A stretch of DNA of 64,000 nt from Streptomyces cavernicola (GCF_029968035.1 NZ_JASCIQ010000002.1:332282-396281), one strand, 5' to 3'; numbered from the stretch's first letter, positions 53,809 through 63,078 are shown. Translations and numbers: made by a program. The notes: generated from the sequence alone by a model not told the origin.

Positions 53809-54851
53809 GCCAGTGCCTCTTTCTGCGTGTCTTCCTGTACGTCGGTACGGGGCGCCGGGCGGTCGGTGAGGGCCAGGAACACTTCGTCCAGGCTGGGTTG
53901 GCCGAGGGAGAAGGTGTCGACGGTGATCCCGGCACGGGCGAGCTCGGCGAGCGCGCGGGAGGCCTTCTCGGCGGCGGCGAGGCCGTTGCCGCCCCCGTTG
54001 CCGCTCTCGCCCCCGCTCGCGATGCGTGCGGTGAGCGCCAACGGGTCGGCTTCCAGGACCACTTGGGCGTCGAGGGCCGCCCTGAGGAGGCGTTCCGCCT
54101 CGGGCCGCTGCTCGGCGTCGCGCAGCCGCAGGTGCACCGCGCCCGCACCGACGGACGCCTTCAACTCGCCCTTGGTGCCCTCGGCGATCACCCGGCCCTG
54201 GTCGATCACGGCGATGCGGGCGGCCAACTGGTCGGCCTCGTCGAGGTATTGGGTGGTCAGCAGGACCGTGGTGCCCTGGGCGACCACCGCGCGCACGATG
54301 TCCCAGACCTGGTTGCGGCTGCGCGGGTCGAGGCCGGTCGTGGGCTCGTCGAGGAAGAGCAGGTCCGGGGTGTTGAGGATGGACGCGGCGATGTCGATTC
54401 GGCGCCGCATGCCGCCGGAGTAGTTCTTCACCTGCCGGGACGCCGCCTCGGACAGGCCGAAGGCCTCCAGGAGTTGTGCGGCGCGCCGGGCGGAGGCCCG
54501 CTTGGAGTGCCCGGTGAGCCGGCCGAGCAGCACCAGGTTCTCGGTGCCGGTCAGGTCCTCGTCGACGGAGGCGTACTGCCCGGTCAGGCTGACCCGGCCG
54601 CGGACGGCGTCGGCCTCGTGCACCACGTCGTGCCCGAACACGTGGGCCTCGCCGCCGTCCGGCCGCAGCAGCGTGGCGAGCATCTTCACGGTGGTGGTCT
54701 TGCCGGCGCCGTTCGGCCCGAGGACGCCGTAGACGGTGCCGGCCGGGACGGTCAGGTCCACGCCGTCGACCGCGCGGGTGTCCCCGAAGGTCTTCACCAG
54801 GCCCGCGGTCTCGATGGCCAGGCCGGTCGAACGGCCAGTCCGGTTGCTCAT
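53805..54851 (-). CDS. DrrA-type ABC exporter ATP-binding subunit
   Basis: The product has 348 residues. Walker A is GPNGAGKTT near 45-53, the signature is YSGGMRRR near 145, and Walker B is [13 protein letters not shown] near 165-177. The long C-terminal extension (about 230-348) is typical of DrrA. A GGAGGATC-like site precedes the ATG. The pair with the permease forms an antibiotic-type exporter; no biosynthetic cluster is adjacent. Confidence 0.93.
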   Translation of the reverse strand: MSNRTGRSTGLAIETAGLVKTFGDTRAVDGVDLTVPAGTVYGVLGPNGAGKTTTVKMLATLLRPDGGEAHVFGHDVVHEADAVRGRVSLTGQYASVDEDLTGTENLVLLGRLTGHSKRASARRAAQLLEAFGLSEAASRQVKNYSGGMRRRIDIAASILNTPDLLFLDEPTTGLDPRSRNQVWDIVRAVVAQGTTVLLTTQYLDEADQLAARIAVIDQGRVIAEGTKGELKASVGAGAVHLRLRDAEQRPEAERLLRAALDAQVVLEADPLALTARIASGGESGNGGGNGLAAAEKASRALAELARAGITVDTFSLGQPSLDEVFLALTDRPAPRTDVQEDTQKEALA

Positions 54852-55064
54852 GATCCTCCGGTCCTTTCCTGGTCCCGTTGACGAGGTGGAGACCGCTGCC
54901 GCCGCGCAGACTCATCGCCCACAACTCGGTGAATACGCTCCGCAGTTGAGCGACTACGTACGGGAGTGGCGGATGACCGACGGTGACTGTCGGGCCGAGA
55001 AGCGGAATCGTCGCTTCTCGTGTTTCCTGGAGTCTGGGGAAGGGGGGTTCGAGGAGGCCGATCC

Positions 55065-55559
55065 ATGCGTACGAGCAGGGCCTTGCGCACTTTTGCCGCC
55101 ACCGCGTTCGCGAGCGGCGCCCTCGTCACGGCGAGCTTCGCTTCGGCGTCGCCGGCGAGCGCGGGCAACGACGGTTCCGTCTGGGGCGTCGTCGTCTCGC
55201 ACCGCGACATCAACCTGCGGGCGGACCCCAACCCGGGTTCCCCGAAGGTCGGTTCACTGCCGCCGGGCGCCCGTGAGCGCATCGAGTGCGCCACGCTCGG
55301 CGACCATGTGAACGGCAACCCGTACTGGTACTGGCTGAGCAAGGCCGGCGGCTGGGCGAGCGGCGCGTACCTGAAATCGGAACGCCAGGCCCCGATGTGC
55401 GGCGACAACGGCCGCAACCACCACCAGAACCAGAACCAGAACCAGAACCGCGACGACTGGAGCCACCGGGACCAGAGCGGCCAGCACCAGGACCAGGGCC
55501 ACGATCAGAACCGGGACCAGGGCCGCGACCAGCACGGCGACCAGTGGAACCGCAACTGA
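55065..55559 (+). CDS. Secreted SH3-like protein with Asn/Gln/Asp-rich tail
   Basis: The product has 164 residues from the ATG preceded by GAGGAGG. A signal peptide (1-33) ends ASAG. The SH3_3-like domain (about 35-110) has INLRADPNPGSPKVGSLPPG and WYWLSKAGGWASGAYL. The last 45 residues are almost only Asn, Gln, His, Asp, Arg and Gly. SH3_3 domains often bind cell-wall peptides. The polar tail is unusual in such a GC-rich genome and may be disordered. A GGGGCCC hairpin (55565-55591) follows the stop. Confidence 0.83.
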   Translation: MRTSRALRTFAATAFASGALVTASFASASPASAGNDGSVWGVVVSHRDINLRADPNPGSPKVGSLPPGARERIECATLGDHVNGNPYWYWLSKAGGWASGAYLKSERQAPMCGDNGRNHHQNQNQNQNRDDWSHRDQSGQHQDQGHDQNRDQGRDQHGDQWNRN

Positions 55560-55650
55560 ACGGAGGGGCCCTGCCCGAGTTGCCGGGCCCCCCGCCCGGG
55601 TGTGCTCTTGAAGTGCAGGGGAGTGACTGCGAGGACGAGAGGACGACCTC

Positions 55651-56052
55651 ATGGCACACGCCGCACCGGCGCCCGTACGCGCCTACCGCCCCACCGGATC
55701 GACGACCTGGCTGACGCCGCTGCTCACCGTCGTCTACGGCCTGTGGGTCGCGGCCAACCACCGCGACGGCGGGCCGATCACCACGGCCAACGTTCTGTAC
55801 GGCGTCGTCGCCGGACTCGTCTTCGGCGCCGTCTGGTTCGGCCTGCGGTCGATGTCCGCACGCCTGCCGCGCGAGCTGCGCGCCCTGGCCTGGGGCGCGT
55901 TCACCGGCATCGCCTTCGGCTTCCTCTACAGCCTGACCGACGCGAGCATCCTGCGGTCGATCGGCAACGCGGCCATCGTGGGCGCGGCCGTGACCGGCGG
56001 CATGTTCTACCGCTACTACACGACGGAGGACGCGACGGGCCACCACGACTGA
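55651..56052 (+). CDS. Small four-helix membrane protein
   Basis: The product has 133 residues. Four hydrophobic segments (about 19-36, 45-65, 78-98, 102-120) fill the chain. The N-terminus is Ala/Pro-rich and the end His-rich. No family function was recognised. Codon bias is normal. Confidence 0.72.
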   Translation: MAHAAPAPVRAYRPTGSTTWLTPLLTVVYGLWVAANHRDGGPITTANVLYGVVAGLVFGAVWFGLRSMSARLPRELRALAWGAFTGIAFGFLYSLTDASILRSIGNAAIVGAAVTGGMFYRYYTTEDATGHHD

Positions 56053-56061
56053 GCGCGGCAC

Positions 56062-56094
56062 GCCGACTCCCTTGCCGGGCAGGGGAGTCGGCGT
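56062..56094. terminator. 11-bp hairpin between convergent genes
   Basis: CGCCGACTCCC pairs exactly with GGGAGTCGGCG over an 11-base loop. It ends the small membrane protein gene and the convergent MerR gene. Confidence 0.85.
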
Positions 56095-56116
56095 CGGCCA
56101 TGGTCAGCCGGCACCG

Positions 56117-56767
56117 TCACGCGTCGGCCGACGCGTTCCCCTCCCGCTTGCCGAACCGCCGCGCGGACCGGTCCACATGGGCGAGCCGGCGCAGCGCGCT
56201 GAGCACGGCCTCGCCCAGGACCGTGCCGATCACCACGTTCTCCACCAGGTCCTCGACGGCCACCCGGCGGTCCACGTAGTCGAGGTCGGCGCGGGCGACC
56301 TGCTCGGCGGCCTCGGCGTAGGTGTCGAGGAGTTCGGTGAAGGTGCCGTGGCCGAGCCGGTCGAGGGCGGCGAGCGCGTGCGCCAGGTCGGCGGCGGCCG
56401 GGTTGTCCGCGTGCACGCGCCAGCCGCGCCGCTCGATCAACTCCCTTACGGTGACCAGCGCTTCGGACAGCTCCTCGTCGTCCGTGTCGTGCTGCGGCCC
56501 GAGCCGGTCGGCCGCCGCGCCGAGCACCTTGTGCACGGGGCGGGCCGGATCGTCGACGGCCTGCAGCACCTCCGCGATGGCCGCCACCTTCAGGCCGCCC
56601 ACGTCCAGGAGGGCGCGGATCAGCCGCAGCCGACGCTCGTGGGTCTCGTCGTAGCGCGCCTGGTTGGGGCTGCTGAGCTCGCCGGGAGGCAGGAGCCCCT
56701 CGCGTACGTAGTACTTGATCGTCGGCACCGGAACCCCGGTCCTGCGGCTCAACTCGCCGATGCGCAA
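56117..56767 (-). CDS. MerR-family regulator
   Basis: The product has 216 residues. The N-terminal MerR helix-turn-helix (RIGELSRRTGVPVPTIKYYVREGLL, about 1-40) and wing lead to a short helix and a C-terminal helical domain (about 110-210). It resembles TipA-like or efflux-type MerR regulators; the ligand is unknown. The divergent gene and the perfect inverted repeat between them suggest it controls the TTA-containing membrane gene and itself. Confidence 0.88.
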   Translation of the reverse strand: MRIGELSRRTGVPVPTIKYYVREGLLPPGELSSPNQARYDETHERRLRLIRALLDVGGLKVAAIAEVLQAVDDPARPVHKVLGAAADRLGPQHDTDDEELSEALVTVRELIERRGWRVHADNPAAADLAHALAALDRLGHGTFTELLDTYAEAAEQVARADLDYVDRRVAVEDLVENVVIGTVLGEAVLSALRRLAHVDRSARRFGKREGNASADA

Positions 56768-56827
56768 GCCCTGTTCACCCCTCGATGTCGTCGGCAGCGG
56801 CCTCTTGCCATGCCCTCTCCCATCATA

Positions 56828-56865
56828 GATAGTGGCGCTATCGGATAGCGGATAGCGCCACTATC
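56828..56865. promoter_or_regulatory. Perfect 15-bp inverted repeat, MerR operator
   Basis: GATAGTGGCGCTATC and its exact complement are separated by GGATAGCG. The repeat lies between the divergent MerR gene and the membrane gene at 56904, where a MerR protein would bind. Confidence 0.85.
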
Positions 56866-56903
56866 CGTATGGGGTGAAGTGCTCTGACTCGGGAGGGTTG
56901 GCC

Positions 56904-57908
56904 ATGACGACGACAGCGACGACAGCGACGACAACAGGGCTGGAGACGAGAGCGGACCGGGAGGAGGCCGCAAGCCTCCGGTCATGGAAGCAGTGGAACC
57001 GTCCACTGCTCGCGTTCGTGGCGGCGATGGGCGCGACGGCCGTCGTCTCCGCCGCGGGCATGGTGTTCGACGACCGGGTCCTTGTCGGCTCGCCGATCTG
57101 GTTCAAGCCGTTCAAGTTCTCGGTCTCGCTCGCTGCGTACTCCCTGTCCCTCGCCTGGCTTCTCGCGCAGTTACCGGTCGGCGGCAGGGCGGCGCGGGTG
57201 GGCCGGCGGGCGGGTGCGGTCGTGGCCGCGTCGGGCCTCGTCGAGATGGTGATCATCGTGGGCCAGGTGGTGCGCGGCCGGCGCAGCCACTTCAACAACG
57301 CGACCCCCTTCGACGCGACACTGTTCGCCGTCATGGGGGTCACGATCATCGTGCTGTGGTCGGCGACGCTGCTCATCGCGGTACTGATGCTGCGCGCCCG
57401 CCTCGCGGATCGCGCCGCGGCGTGGGCGATGCGTGCCGGAGTCGTCCTCGCGCTCGCCGGCTCAGGCGTCGGATTCCTGATGACGCAGCCGACCCCGGGG
57501 CAGGTGCGCGGGGAGTCGGACGTGGTCGGGGCGCACAGTGTGGGCGTACCGGACGGCGGTCCTTCGATGCCGCTCACCGGCTGGTCGGCCGTCGGCGGCG
57601 ACCTGCGCATCCCGCACTTCTTCGGCATGCACGCGCTGCAGCTGCTTCCGCTCCTGGTCATCGCGCTGCCGCTGCTCGCACGCCGGGTGCCCCGCCTGCG
57701 CAGCGAGCGCGTCCGCTCGCGCCTCGTCGTCCTGGCGTCGCTGACGTACGCGGCGTTCTTCGCCCTGCTCGTCCAACAGGCCCTGCGCGGCCAGGCTCTG
57801 CTCCGCCCGGACGCGACGACGCTGACGGAGGCGGGGCTGATCCTGGCGGCGACGGGGGCCGGGGCGTGGGGGATCCTGCGTACGGAGAAGAAGGGCATGG
57901 CGTCATGA
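56904..57908 (+). CDS. Integral membrane protein with a TTA codon
   Basis: The product has 334 residues with about eight hydrophobic segments. [27 protein letters not shown] stretch (about 54-88) is the best conserved-looking part. Codon 90 is TTA, so translation needs the bldA leucyl-tRNA, and expression is probably tied to development. A GGGAGGG site precedes the ATG. The gene is divergent from a MerR gene across the inverted repeat. No transporter family was identified. Confidence 0.78.
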   Translation: MTTTATTATTTGLETRADREEAASLRSWKQWNRPLLAFVAAMGATAVVSAAGMVFDDRVLVGSPIWFKPFKFSVSLAAYSLSLAWLLAQLPVGGRAARVGRRAGAVVAASGLVEMVIIVGQVVRGRRSHFNNATPFDATLFAVMGVTIIVLWSATLLIAVLMLRARLADRAAAWAMRAGVVLALAGSGVGFLMTQPTPGQVRGESDVVGAHSVGVPDGGPSMPLTGWSAVGGDLRIPHFFGMHALQLLPLLVIALPLLARRVPRLRSERVRSRLVVLASLTYAAFFALLVQQALRGQALLRPDATTLTEAGLILAATGAGAWGILRTEKKGMAS

Positions 57909-57959
57909 CCGCGCGGGACCCCGGCGGCCGAGCCGGTGGCGGGAAATTAACCTGGCCCC

Positions 57960-58415
57960 ATGGCAACCCCCGAGCCCCGAGCCCCCGCTCCCGCCCTGGT
58001 GCGGGGCGGCCGGCTGTTGCGCGGCCAGGGCTCGACGCTCGCCGCCGTAGCTGCGGGCGGTGTGCTCGGGGCGGCCGCCCGCTACGGGGCGTCGCTGCTC
58101 TGGCCGACGCGGCCCGGCGCGTTCCCGTGGACGACGCTCGGCGTGAACGTCGTCGGGTGCGCCGCGATGGGCGTCCTCATGGTCGTGATCACGGAGGGCC
58201 GCCCACGGCACCGCCTGGTACGGCCGTTCCTCGGCACCGGGGTGCTCGGCGGCTTCACGACCTTCTCGACGTACGCCGTGGACATCGAGCGCCTCACCGG
58301 CCTGCGCGAGGCCCGCACCGCGCTCGGCTACCTGGCCCTGACGCTGCTCGGGGCGCTGGCGGCGGTGTGGCTGGCCGCGGCGACCGCCCGCCGCGCCCTG
58401 AACTGGAGGCGATGA
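57960..58415 (+). CDS. crcB: Fluoride channel subunit FluC/CrcB, copy 1
   Basis: The product has 151 residues. A cytosolic head (1-25) precedes four helices. Conserved marks are [11 protein letters not shown], the Asn in GVNVVGC, and [12 protein letters not shown], the channel-lining stretch. FluC exports fluoride. The stop overlaps the DUF190 start (ATGA). The second copy follows the DUF190 gene, so the channel is probably a heterodimer. Confidence 0.92.
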   Translation: MATPEPRAPAPALVRGGRLLRGQGSTLAAVAAGGVLGAAARYGASLLWPTRPGAFPWTTLGVNVVGCAAMGVLMVVITEGRPRHRLVRPFLGTGVLGGFTTFSTYAVDIERLTGLREARTALGYLALTLLGALAAVWLAAATARRALNWRR

Positions 58416-58765
58416 CGACGATGACGAGGCTCACCGGCACCGCGCTACGCGTGACGATCTTCATCGGGGAGAGCGACACCTGGCAGCGCAAGCCGCTCTA
58501 CAGCGAGATCGTGCACCGCGCCCACCGGGCCGGCCTCGCGGGCGCCAGCGTGTTCAAGGGGATCGAGGGCTTCGGCGCCTCCTCCCTCGTCCACACCCAG
58601 CGGCTCCTTTCGCTCAGCGAGGACCTCCCGGTGGCGATCGTGATCGTCGACACCGAGGAGCGCGTCCGCGCCTTCCTGCCGGAGATCGACGAACTCGTCG
58701 GCGAGGGCCTCGTGATCCTCGACGACTGCGAGGTCATCCGGTACGTGGGCCGGGACCAGGGGTGA
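58412..58765 (+). CDS. DUF190 protein
   Basis: The product has 117 residues. The conserved pattern is [34 protein letters not shown] and [14 protein letters not shown], a ferredoxin-like regulatory fold. DUF190 proteins accompany fluoride channels in actinobacteria; their exact role is not known. It is coupled to both flanking FluC genes. Confidence 0.92.
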   Translation: MTTMTRLTGTALRVTIFIGESDTWQRKPLYSEIVHRAHRAGLAGASVFKGIEGFGASSLVHTQRLLSLSEDLPVAIVIVDTEERVRAFLPEIDELVGEGLVILDDCEVIRYVGRDQG

Positions 58766-58772
58766 GGACGGC

Positions 58773-59150
58773 TTGAACTGGCTGTACGTCCTCTGCGGCG
58801 CGGCCGTCGGCGCCCCGCTGCGCTACCTCACGGACCGCGCCGTGCAGTCCCGGCACGACTCGGTGTTCCCGTGGGGCACGTTCACGGTGAACGTCGCCGG
58901 CTGCCTCGTCCTCGGCCTCCTCACCGGCGCGACGGTCGCCGGGGCGGTCGCCGGGGGCGCGTCCTCCCCGCCGTATCTGCTGCTCGGCACGGGCCTGTGC
59001 GGGGCGTTGAGCACGTACTCGACCTTCTCGTACGAGACCCTGCGCCTCGCGGAGTCCGGGGCCCGCCTGTTCGCCGGGCTCAACGCGATCGCCAGCGTCG
59101 TCGCGGGCCTCGGAGCGGCGTACGCGGGGGTGGCGCTGGCGGAGGCCTGA
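58773..59150 (+). CDS. crcB: Fluoride channel subunit FluC/CrcB, copy 2
   Basis: The product has 125 residues with four helices. Conserved marks are AAVGAPLRYL, the Asn in TVNVAGC, and CGALSTYSTFSYE. It starts with TTG, eight bases after the DUF190 stop. Together with copy 1 it probably makes the dual-subunit channel found in Gram-positive bacteria. Confidence 0.92.
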   Translation: MNWLYVLCGAAVGAPLRYLTDRAVQSRHDSVFPWGTFTVNVAGCLVLGLLTGATVAGAVAGGASSPPYLLLGTGLCGALSTYSTFSYETLRLAESGARLFAGLNAIASVVAGLGAAYAGVALAEA

Positions 59151-59249
59151 TGGGGCTGAGGGCGCCGATGCCTGTCGGGCGACCCCGGGCTGCGACCCCG
59201 CCCGAGCCGTACCCTTGGGGCGAGCGCCCAGGGGTGGGGAGGAACCGAC

Positions 59250-59654
59250 GTGGTGGAGTGGCGGTACGTCTCCCGTGAGGCCAGGGCGGTCCCGGAACCC
59301 TGGGCCGCGCCCCTCATCTGGACCGCGGCCTGGGCGGGCGCGTTCGGCCTGGTCCACGTACTCGACCTGCTCGGCGCCCTGGACAGCACGGGCGTCGCGC
59401 TCGCCTCGCTCTCCCTCCTCGCCGCGCTCCTCGGCGTACGCGGCAGCTTCGTGGCGGCGCCCGGCACGGCCGTCCTGTGCTGGGGCTTCCTGAACTTCTT
59501 CGGCGCCTACCCGACCGGCGAGATCTCCTGGGCCGGCCACCGCGACGTCGAGTGGATCGCCTGCCTCCTCGCGGCCGCGCTCATCGGCACCGCCACGGCC
59601 CGCATCGTCCACGCCCGCGCCGCGTACCGCCGCATCACCCCGTACGAGAGCTGA
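59250..59654 (+). CDS. Small membrane protein, four helices
   Basis: The product has 134 residues from a GTG. Hydrophobic segments lie near 22-42, 47-65, 70-87 and 100-118. A GEISWAGHRDVEW loop is the only distinctive part. No family function was recognised. Codon bias and the short spacing to neighbours support a real gene. Confidence 0.7.
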   Translation: MVEWRYVSREARAVPEPWAAPLIWTAAWAGAFGLVHVLDLLGALDSTGVALASLSLLAALLGVRGSFVAAPGTAVLCWGFLNFFGAYPTGEISWAGHRDVEWIACLLAAALIGTATARIVHARAAYRRITPYES

Positions 59655-59702
59655 CAACGAGACCTGACCGTTTCGGCCCTTTTCGCGTGCTAAACAACGC
59701 CT

Positions 59703-60917
59703 ATGTCGCATCCGGGAACCCTCGTCCTGATCATGGTCGTCGCCGTGCTCGCGCCACTGCTCTCGTACGGGCTCGGGCGGTGGGTCCGGATTCCGCTGGT
59801 GATCTTCGAGATCGTCCTGGGCATCCTCATCGGCCCCGACGTGCTCGGCCTCGCGCACCACGACAAGGCCGTGGACATGCTGTCCGACCTCGGTCTCTCC
59901 ATGCTGATCTTCCTCGCCGGGTACGAGATCGAGTTCGCGGCCGTACGCGGGGACACGCTGCGGCGGGCGGTGTGGGCGTGGCTCGTCTCGCTCGTCCTCG
60001 GGCTCGGCCTCGCCCTCGCGCTGACCGGCGCGGACCTGTCCAAGACGGTGGTCGTCGGCACCGCCCTCACCAGCACAGCCCTCGGCACGGTCCTGCCGAT
60101 CCTGCGCGACAGCGGCGACCTCAAGGGCCGCTTCGGCACGGTGATGATGGCGTTCGGGGCGGTCGGCGAGTTCGGGCCGATCATCGCCATGGCGCTGCTC
60201 CTCAGCGGCCGCAGGCCGGGGGAGTCGGCCGCGGTCCTGCTCGCGTTCGCCGCGATCACCGCCGCCGCCGTGTTCTGGGCGCTGCGCCCGCGCCGCCCGT
60301 GGTTCGCCGAGGTCGTCGCCAACACCCTGCATTCCAGCGCCCAGTTCGCGATGCGCTTCGTGATGCTGCTGCTGGTCGCGATGCTCGCGCTCGCCCATGC
60401 CTTCGGCCTCGACACCCTGCTCGGCGCGTTCGCCGCGGGCATCCTCACCCGCCTCGTCATGCACGGCGCGGCCCCGGAGAGCAGCCCCGAGGTCCTCGGC
60501 AAGGTCGAGGCGATGGGCTTCGGCTTCTTCGTCCCCGTCTTCTTCGTCGTCACCGGCATCGAGTTCGACCTCGCCTCGCTCCTCGACGGCGGCCGCGCCC
60601 TCGCCCTGCTCCCCGTCTTCCTGCTGCTCTTCCTCCTCGTACGCGGCCTGCCCGCCTACGTACTGGCCCCACGTGACCTCACCCGGACCGACCGCCGCTC
60701 CCTCGGCCTGTACGCGGCGACCTGCCTGCCCCTCGTCGTCGCCATCACCACCATCGGCCGCGACACGGAGGTCATCGGCCAGGGCGAGGCGGCGGCCCTG
60801 GTCGGCGCGGCGATGATCTCGGTCCTCGTCCTCCCCCTCGCGGCCCTCCGCCTCCGCACCCGCACAGGCGCCGCCCAGCCTTCGAAGACCTTGCCCCAAG
60901 GGACGGAGACGTGGTGA
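59703..60917 (+). CDS. CPA2-type cation:proton antiporter
   Basis: The product has 404 residues with about 12 hydrophobic segments. Conserved marks are FEIVLGILIGPDVLGL, LSDLGLSMLIFLAGYEIE and an inner helix with FGAVGEFGPII. The KefB-type pattern is clear, but there is no C-terminal RCK/TrkA domain. It exchanges Na+ or K+ for protons. No riboswitch or hairpin was seen upstream. Confidence 0.88.
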   Translation: MSHPGTLVLIMVVAVLAPLLSYGLGRWVRIPLVIFEIVLGILIGPDVLGLAHHDKAVDMLSDLGLSMLIFLAGYEIEFAAVRGDTLRRAVWAWLVSLVLGLGLALALTGADLSKTVVVGTALTSTALGTVLPILRDSGDLKGRFGTVMMAFGAVGEFGPIIAMALLLSGRRPGESAAVLLAFAAITAAAVFWALRPRRPWFAEVVANTLHSSAQFAMRFVMLLLVAMLALAHAFGLDTLLGAFAAGILTRLVMHGAAPESSPEVLGKVEAMGFGFFVPVFFVVTGIEFDLASLLDGGRALALLPVFLLLFLLVRGLPAYVLAPRDLTRTDRRSLGLYAATCLPLVVAITTIGRDTEVIGQGEAAALVGAAMISVLVLPLAALRLRTRTGAAQPSKTLPQGTETW

Positions 60918-60957
60918 GGCGGGTTTTCGGGCGGGCGTGACGTCGTGGTCCCGGCCG

Positions 60958-61020
60958 CCTGGCGACTGGTGCGACCTGGCGACTGGTGAGGCCTGGCGAC
61001 TGGTGAGGCCTAGCGATTGA
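60958..61020. repeat. 17-bp tandem repeats, three and a half copies
   Basis: CCTGGCGACTGGTGAGG-like units stand at 60958, 60975 and 60992. A fourth, diverged unit begins at 61009 and includes the stop codon of the next gene. It lies between convergent genes and likely arose by copying of that gene's end. Confidence 0.8.
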
Positions 61021-61297
61021 GGTCGAGCTCCTCGCCCACAGCCGAGGCGTACACGACCCCGGCGAGCCAGGCGTCCTTGTCGGGCCCCAGCGAGGGGACG
61101 ACCAGCCGCCGACGCACCCATGCCTCGCGGCGGTCCGGCAGGTCGAGGACGCTCTCCGCCCAGACGCCGTCCTCGTCCTCCGAGAAGGTCAGCTCCCGAA
61201 GCGTGGCCCCGCGACCGGCGAGCTCGACGCTCAGCCCGTCGACGACCTCCGCCCGGAACTCCTGGAGGTACTCCTCGTACTCGGCGATCAGCGCCAT
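61010..61297 (-). CDS. Small hypothetical protein
   Basis: The product has 95 residues, soluble. A helical head (ALIAEYEEYLQEFRAEVVDG) is followed by strands with FSEDEDGVWAESVLDLP and a C-terminal helix. No family was recognised. It may share a transcript with tatA, which starts upstream and ends 35 bases before this gene. Confidence 0.72.
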   Translation of the reverse strand: MALIAEYEEYLQEFRAEVVDGLSVELAGRGATLRELTFSEDEDGVWAESVLDLPDRREAWVRRRLVVPSLGPDKDAWLAGVVYASAVGEELDLNR

Positions 61298-61331
61298 TCC
61301 GCTCCCCGCTCCCCGCTCCCGGCTCTCGCTC

Positions 61332-61613
61332 CTAGCTCCGCTGCTGTTGCTGCCCCGGCTGTTCGGGACCGGACCGGTTCGGCAGCACCTTTCCCTCGAT
61401 GACCTGCGAACCGCCGGGCGCCGCCCCGGTCTCGTCGGCCATATCGGCCCTGTCGGACTTTCCTTCAGCACCCTCGGCCTTCATCGCCTTGGCCTCCGCC
61501 TTGAGGATGCGGGCCGACTTGCCTGCGGAGCGGGCCAGTTCGGGGAGCCTCTTCGCGCCGAGGACGAGGATGACGACGATGAGGAGGATGGCGATCTCGC
61601 TTATGCCGAACAT
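61332..61613 (-). CDS. tatA: TatA-family Sec-independent translocase protein
   Basis: The product has 93 residues. An N-terminal membrane helix (EIAILLIVVILVLGAKRLPEL) and an amphipathic helix (ARSAGKSARILKAEAKAMK) form the TatA pattern, and a polar tail follows. TatA forms the channel for folded proteins with twin-arginine signals, such as the PhoX protein here. TatB and TatC are not in the window, so this may be an additional TatA. Confidence 0.9.
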   Translation of the reverse strand: MFGISEIAILLIVVILVLGAKRLPELARSAGKSARILKAEAKAMKAEGAEGKSDRADMADETGAAPGGSQVIEGKVLPNRSGPEQPGQQQQRS

Positions 61614-61648
61614 CGGGGTCCTGTCTCTGGAGTGGGTGGGGCGGAGCC

Positions 61649-61729
61649 GCCAGGGCTGCCAGGGCTGCCAGGGCTGCCAGGGCTGCCAGGGCCGTCCGAG
61701 GTGTCCGAGGCGTCAGAAGTGTCAGAGGT
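61649..61729. repeat. 9-bp tandem repeat array before tatA
   Basis: Five GCCAGGGCT-type units (61649-61693) are followed by four related GTCCGAGGT/GTCAGAGGT-type units to 61729. The array lies between the TerD stop and tatA and is the most repeat-dense stretch of the core half. Confidence 0.85.
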
Positions 61730-62306
61730 GGCTGGCGATCGACGGCATCAGGTCCTGGAACGTGCGTCCGGCCGCCGGCTCGCCGATGGCCTTCAACTCC
61801 CAGCCGCCGCCCGCCCGGTGGACCTTGGCCATGATCTGGGCGGTGTGGTCGCCGCCGCCGGTGAGGGTGTAGCGGGCGAGCTCCTGGCCGTTGGTCTCGT
61901 CGACGAGCCGGCAGAACGCGTTCTCGACCTGGGCGAAGGTCTGCCCGGTGAAGGAGTTCACGGTGAAGACGATCTGGTCGACATGGACCGGGACCCGCGC
62001 CAGGTCGACGAGGATCGCCTCGTCGTCGCCCCCGTCCCCGACCCCGCCCACCAGGTTGTCGCCGGTGTGGCGCACGGAGCCGTCGTCGCTGGTCAGGTGC
62101 TGGAAGAAGACGACATCGACCGGCTTGCCGTCGGCGAAGAGCACGGCCGAGGCGTCGAGGTCGATCTCCCCGCCCCCGGTGAGCTTCGCGAGGAAGCCCT
62201 TGCGCGGGGCGGACTTCCAGCCGAGCCCCATCCGTACGGCGGTCAGCGTGCTGCCGTCGGACTTGCTGAGGCTGATCTGCTGGCCCTTGCTGAGGTTCAC
62301 GGACAT
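61722..62306 (-). CDS. terD: TerD-family protein, copy 1
   Basis: The product has 194 residues. The pattern is VNLSKGQQISLSK, DLDASAVLF, HTGDNLVG and GDDEAILVDLARVP, with acidic calcium-binding loops. TerD proteins bind Ca2+ and take part in tellurite and stress resistance; in Streptomyces several copies are common. The next gene upstream is a second TerD copy. Confidence 0.92.
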   Translation of the reverse strand: MSVNLSKGQQISLSKSDGSTLTAVRMGLGWKSAPRKGFLAKLTGGGEIDLDASAVLFADGKPVDVVFFQHLTSDDGSVRHTGDNLVGGVGDGGDDEAILVDLARVPVHVDQIVFTVNSFTGQTFAQVENAFCRLVDETNGQELARYTLTGGGDHTAQIMAKVHRAGGGWELKAIGEPAAGRTFQDLMPSIASHL

Positions 62307-62336
62307 GAGGGCGCTTCTCCTTGAGAGGGGACGGAG

Positions 62337-62388
62337 CGGGAGGGACAGGACGGGAGGGGCGTGACGGGAGGGACAGGACGGGAGGGGC
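62337..62388. repeat. 24-bp direct repeat between the two terD genes
   Basis: The same 24 bases, starting CGGGAGGGACAGGACGGGAG and ending GGGC, occur at 62337-62360 and 62365-62388, a 28-bp period. They are G-rich and stand before the first TerD start. Confidence 0.85.
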
Positions 62389-62428
62389 CGGTGGAGGTCA
62401 ACTGCCCGCGCGGATACGGCAGTACGCC

Positions 62429-63004
62429 TCAGACGTTGACGCCGAAGTCCTGCGCGATGCCCCGCAGCCCCGAGGCGTAGCCCTGCCCGACCGCGCGGAA
62501 CTTCCACTCCGCGCCGTGGCGGTACAGCTCGCCGAAGACCATCGCGGTCTCCGTCGAGGCGTCCTCGGAGAGGTCGTACCGCGCGATCTCCTGGTTGTCC
62601 GCCTGGTTCACGACGCGGATGAACGCATTGCGCACCTGCCCGAAGGAATGGCCGCGGCTCTCGGCGTCGTGGATGGACACGGGCACGGCGATCTTGGCGA
62701 CCTCCGGGGGCACGGAGGCCAGGTCGACCTTGATGACCTCGTCGTCGCCCTCGCCCTCACCGGTCAGGTTGTCCCCGGTGTGCTCGACCGAACCGTCCGG
62801 ACTCTTCAGGTTGTTGAAGAACACGAAGTGCTGGTCGGACAGGACCCTGCCGGACTCGTCGCACAGCAGCGCCGAGGCGTCCAGGTCGTAGTCGACGCCG
62901 GTTGTGGTGCGCACGTCCCAGCCCAGGCCGACCAGTACGGCGGTCAGCCCCGGGGCTTCCTTGCTGAGGGACACATTGCCGCCCTTGGACAGGGAAACTC
63001 CCAC
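62429..63004 (-). CDS. terD: TerD-family protein, copy 2
   Basis: The product has 191 residues. It has the TerD signature ([44 protein letters not shown]) and the end-to-end length of the family. It is close in pattern to copy 1 and probably duplicated. A palindrome lies 61 bases before its start. Confidence 0.93.
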   Translation of the reverse strand: MGVSLSKGGNVSLSKEAPGLTAVLVGLGWDVRTTTGVDYDLDASALLCDESGRVLSDQHFVFFNNLKSPDGSVEHTGDNLTGEGEGDDEVIKVDLASVPPEVAKIAVPVSIHDAESRGHSFGQVRNAFIRVVNQADNQEIARYDLSEDASTETAMVFGELYRHGAEWKFRAVGQGYASGLRGIAQDFGVNV

Positions 63005-63064
63005 TGTTCTCCTCCTCGTTGCGCTGCGGCACGGGCCCCGCAGAGGACCCTGGGGAGAGTGAAT

Positions 63065-63078
63065 CTACAGCAGTGTAG
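63065..63078. promoter_or_regulatory. Palindrome before the second terD gene
   Basis: CTACAGCAGTGTAG has perfect 5-base arms over a four-base centre. On the minus strand a TAGATT -10-like hexamer overlaps its edge, so it could be an operator or promoter part. Confidence 0.5.

Noticed and set aside
57900..57960. Possible fluoride riboswitch before FluC copy 1
   Set aside because: The short gap lacks the conserved core of the known fluoride riboswitch.
61649..61729. Short repeats as a CRISPR array
   Set aside because: Units are nine bases with no spacers; no cas gene is in the window.
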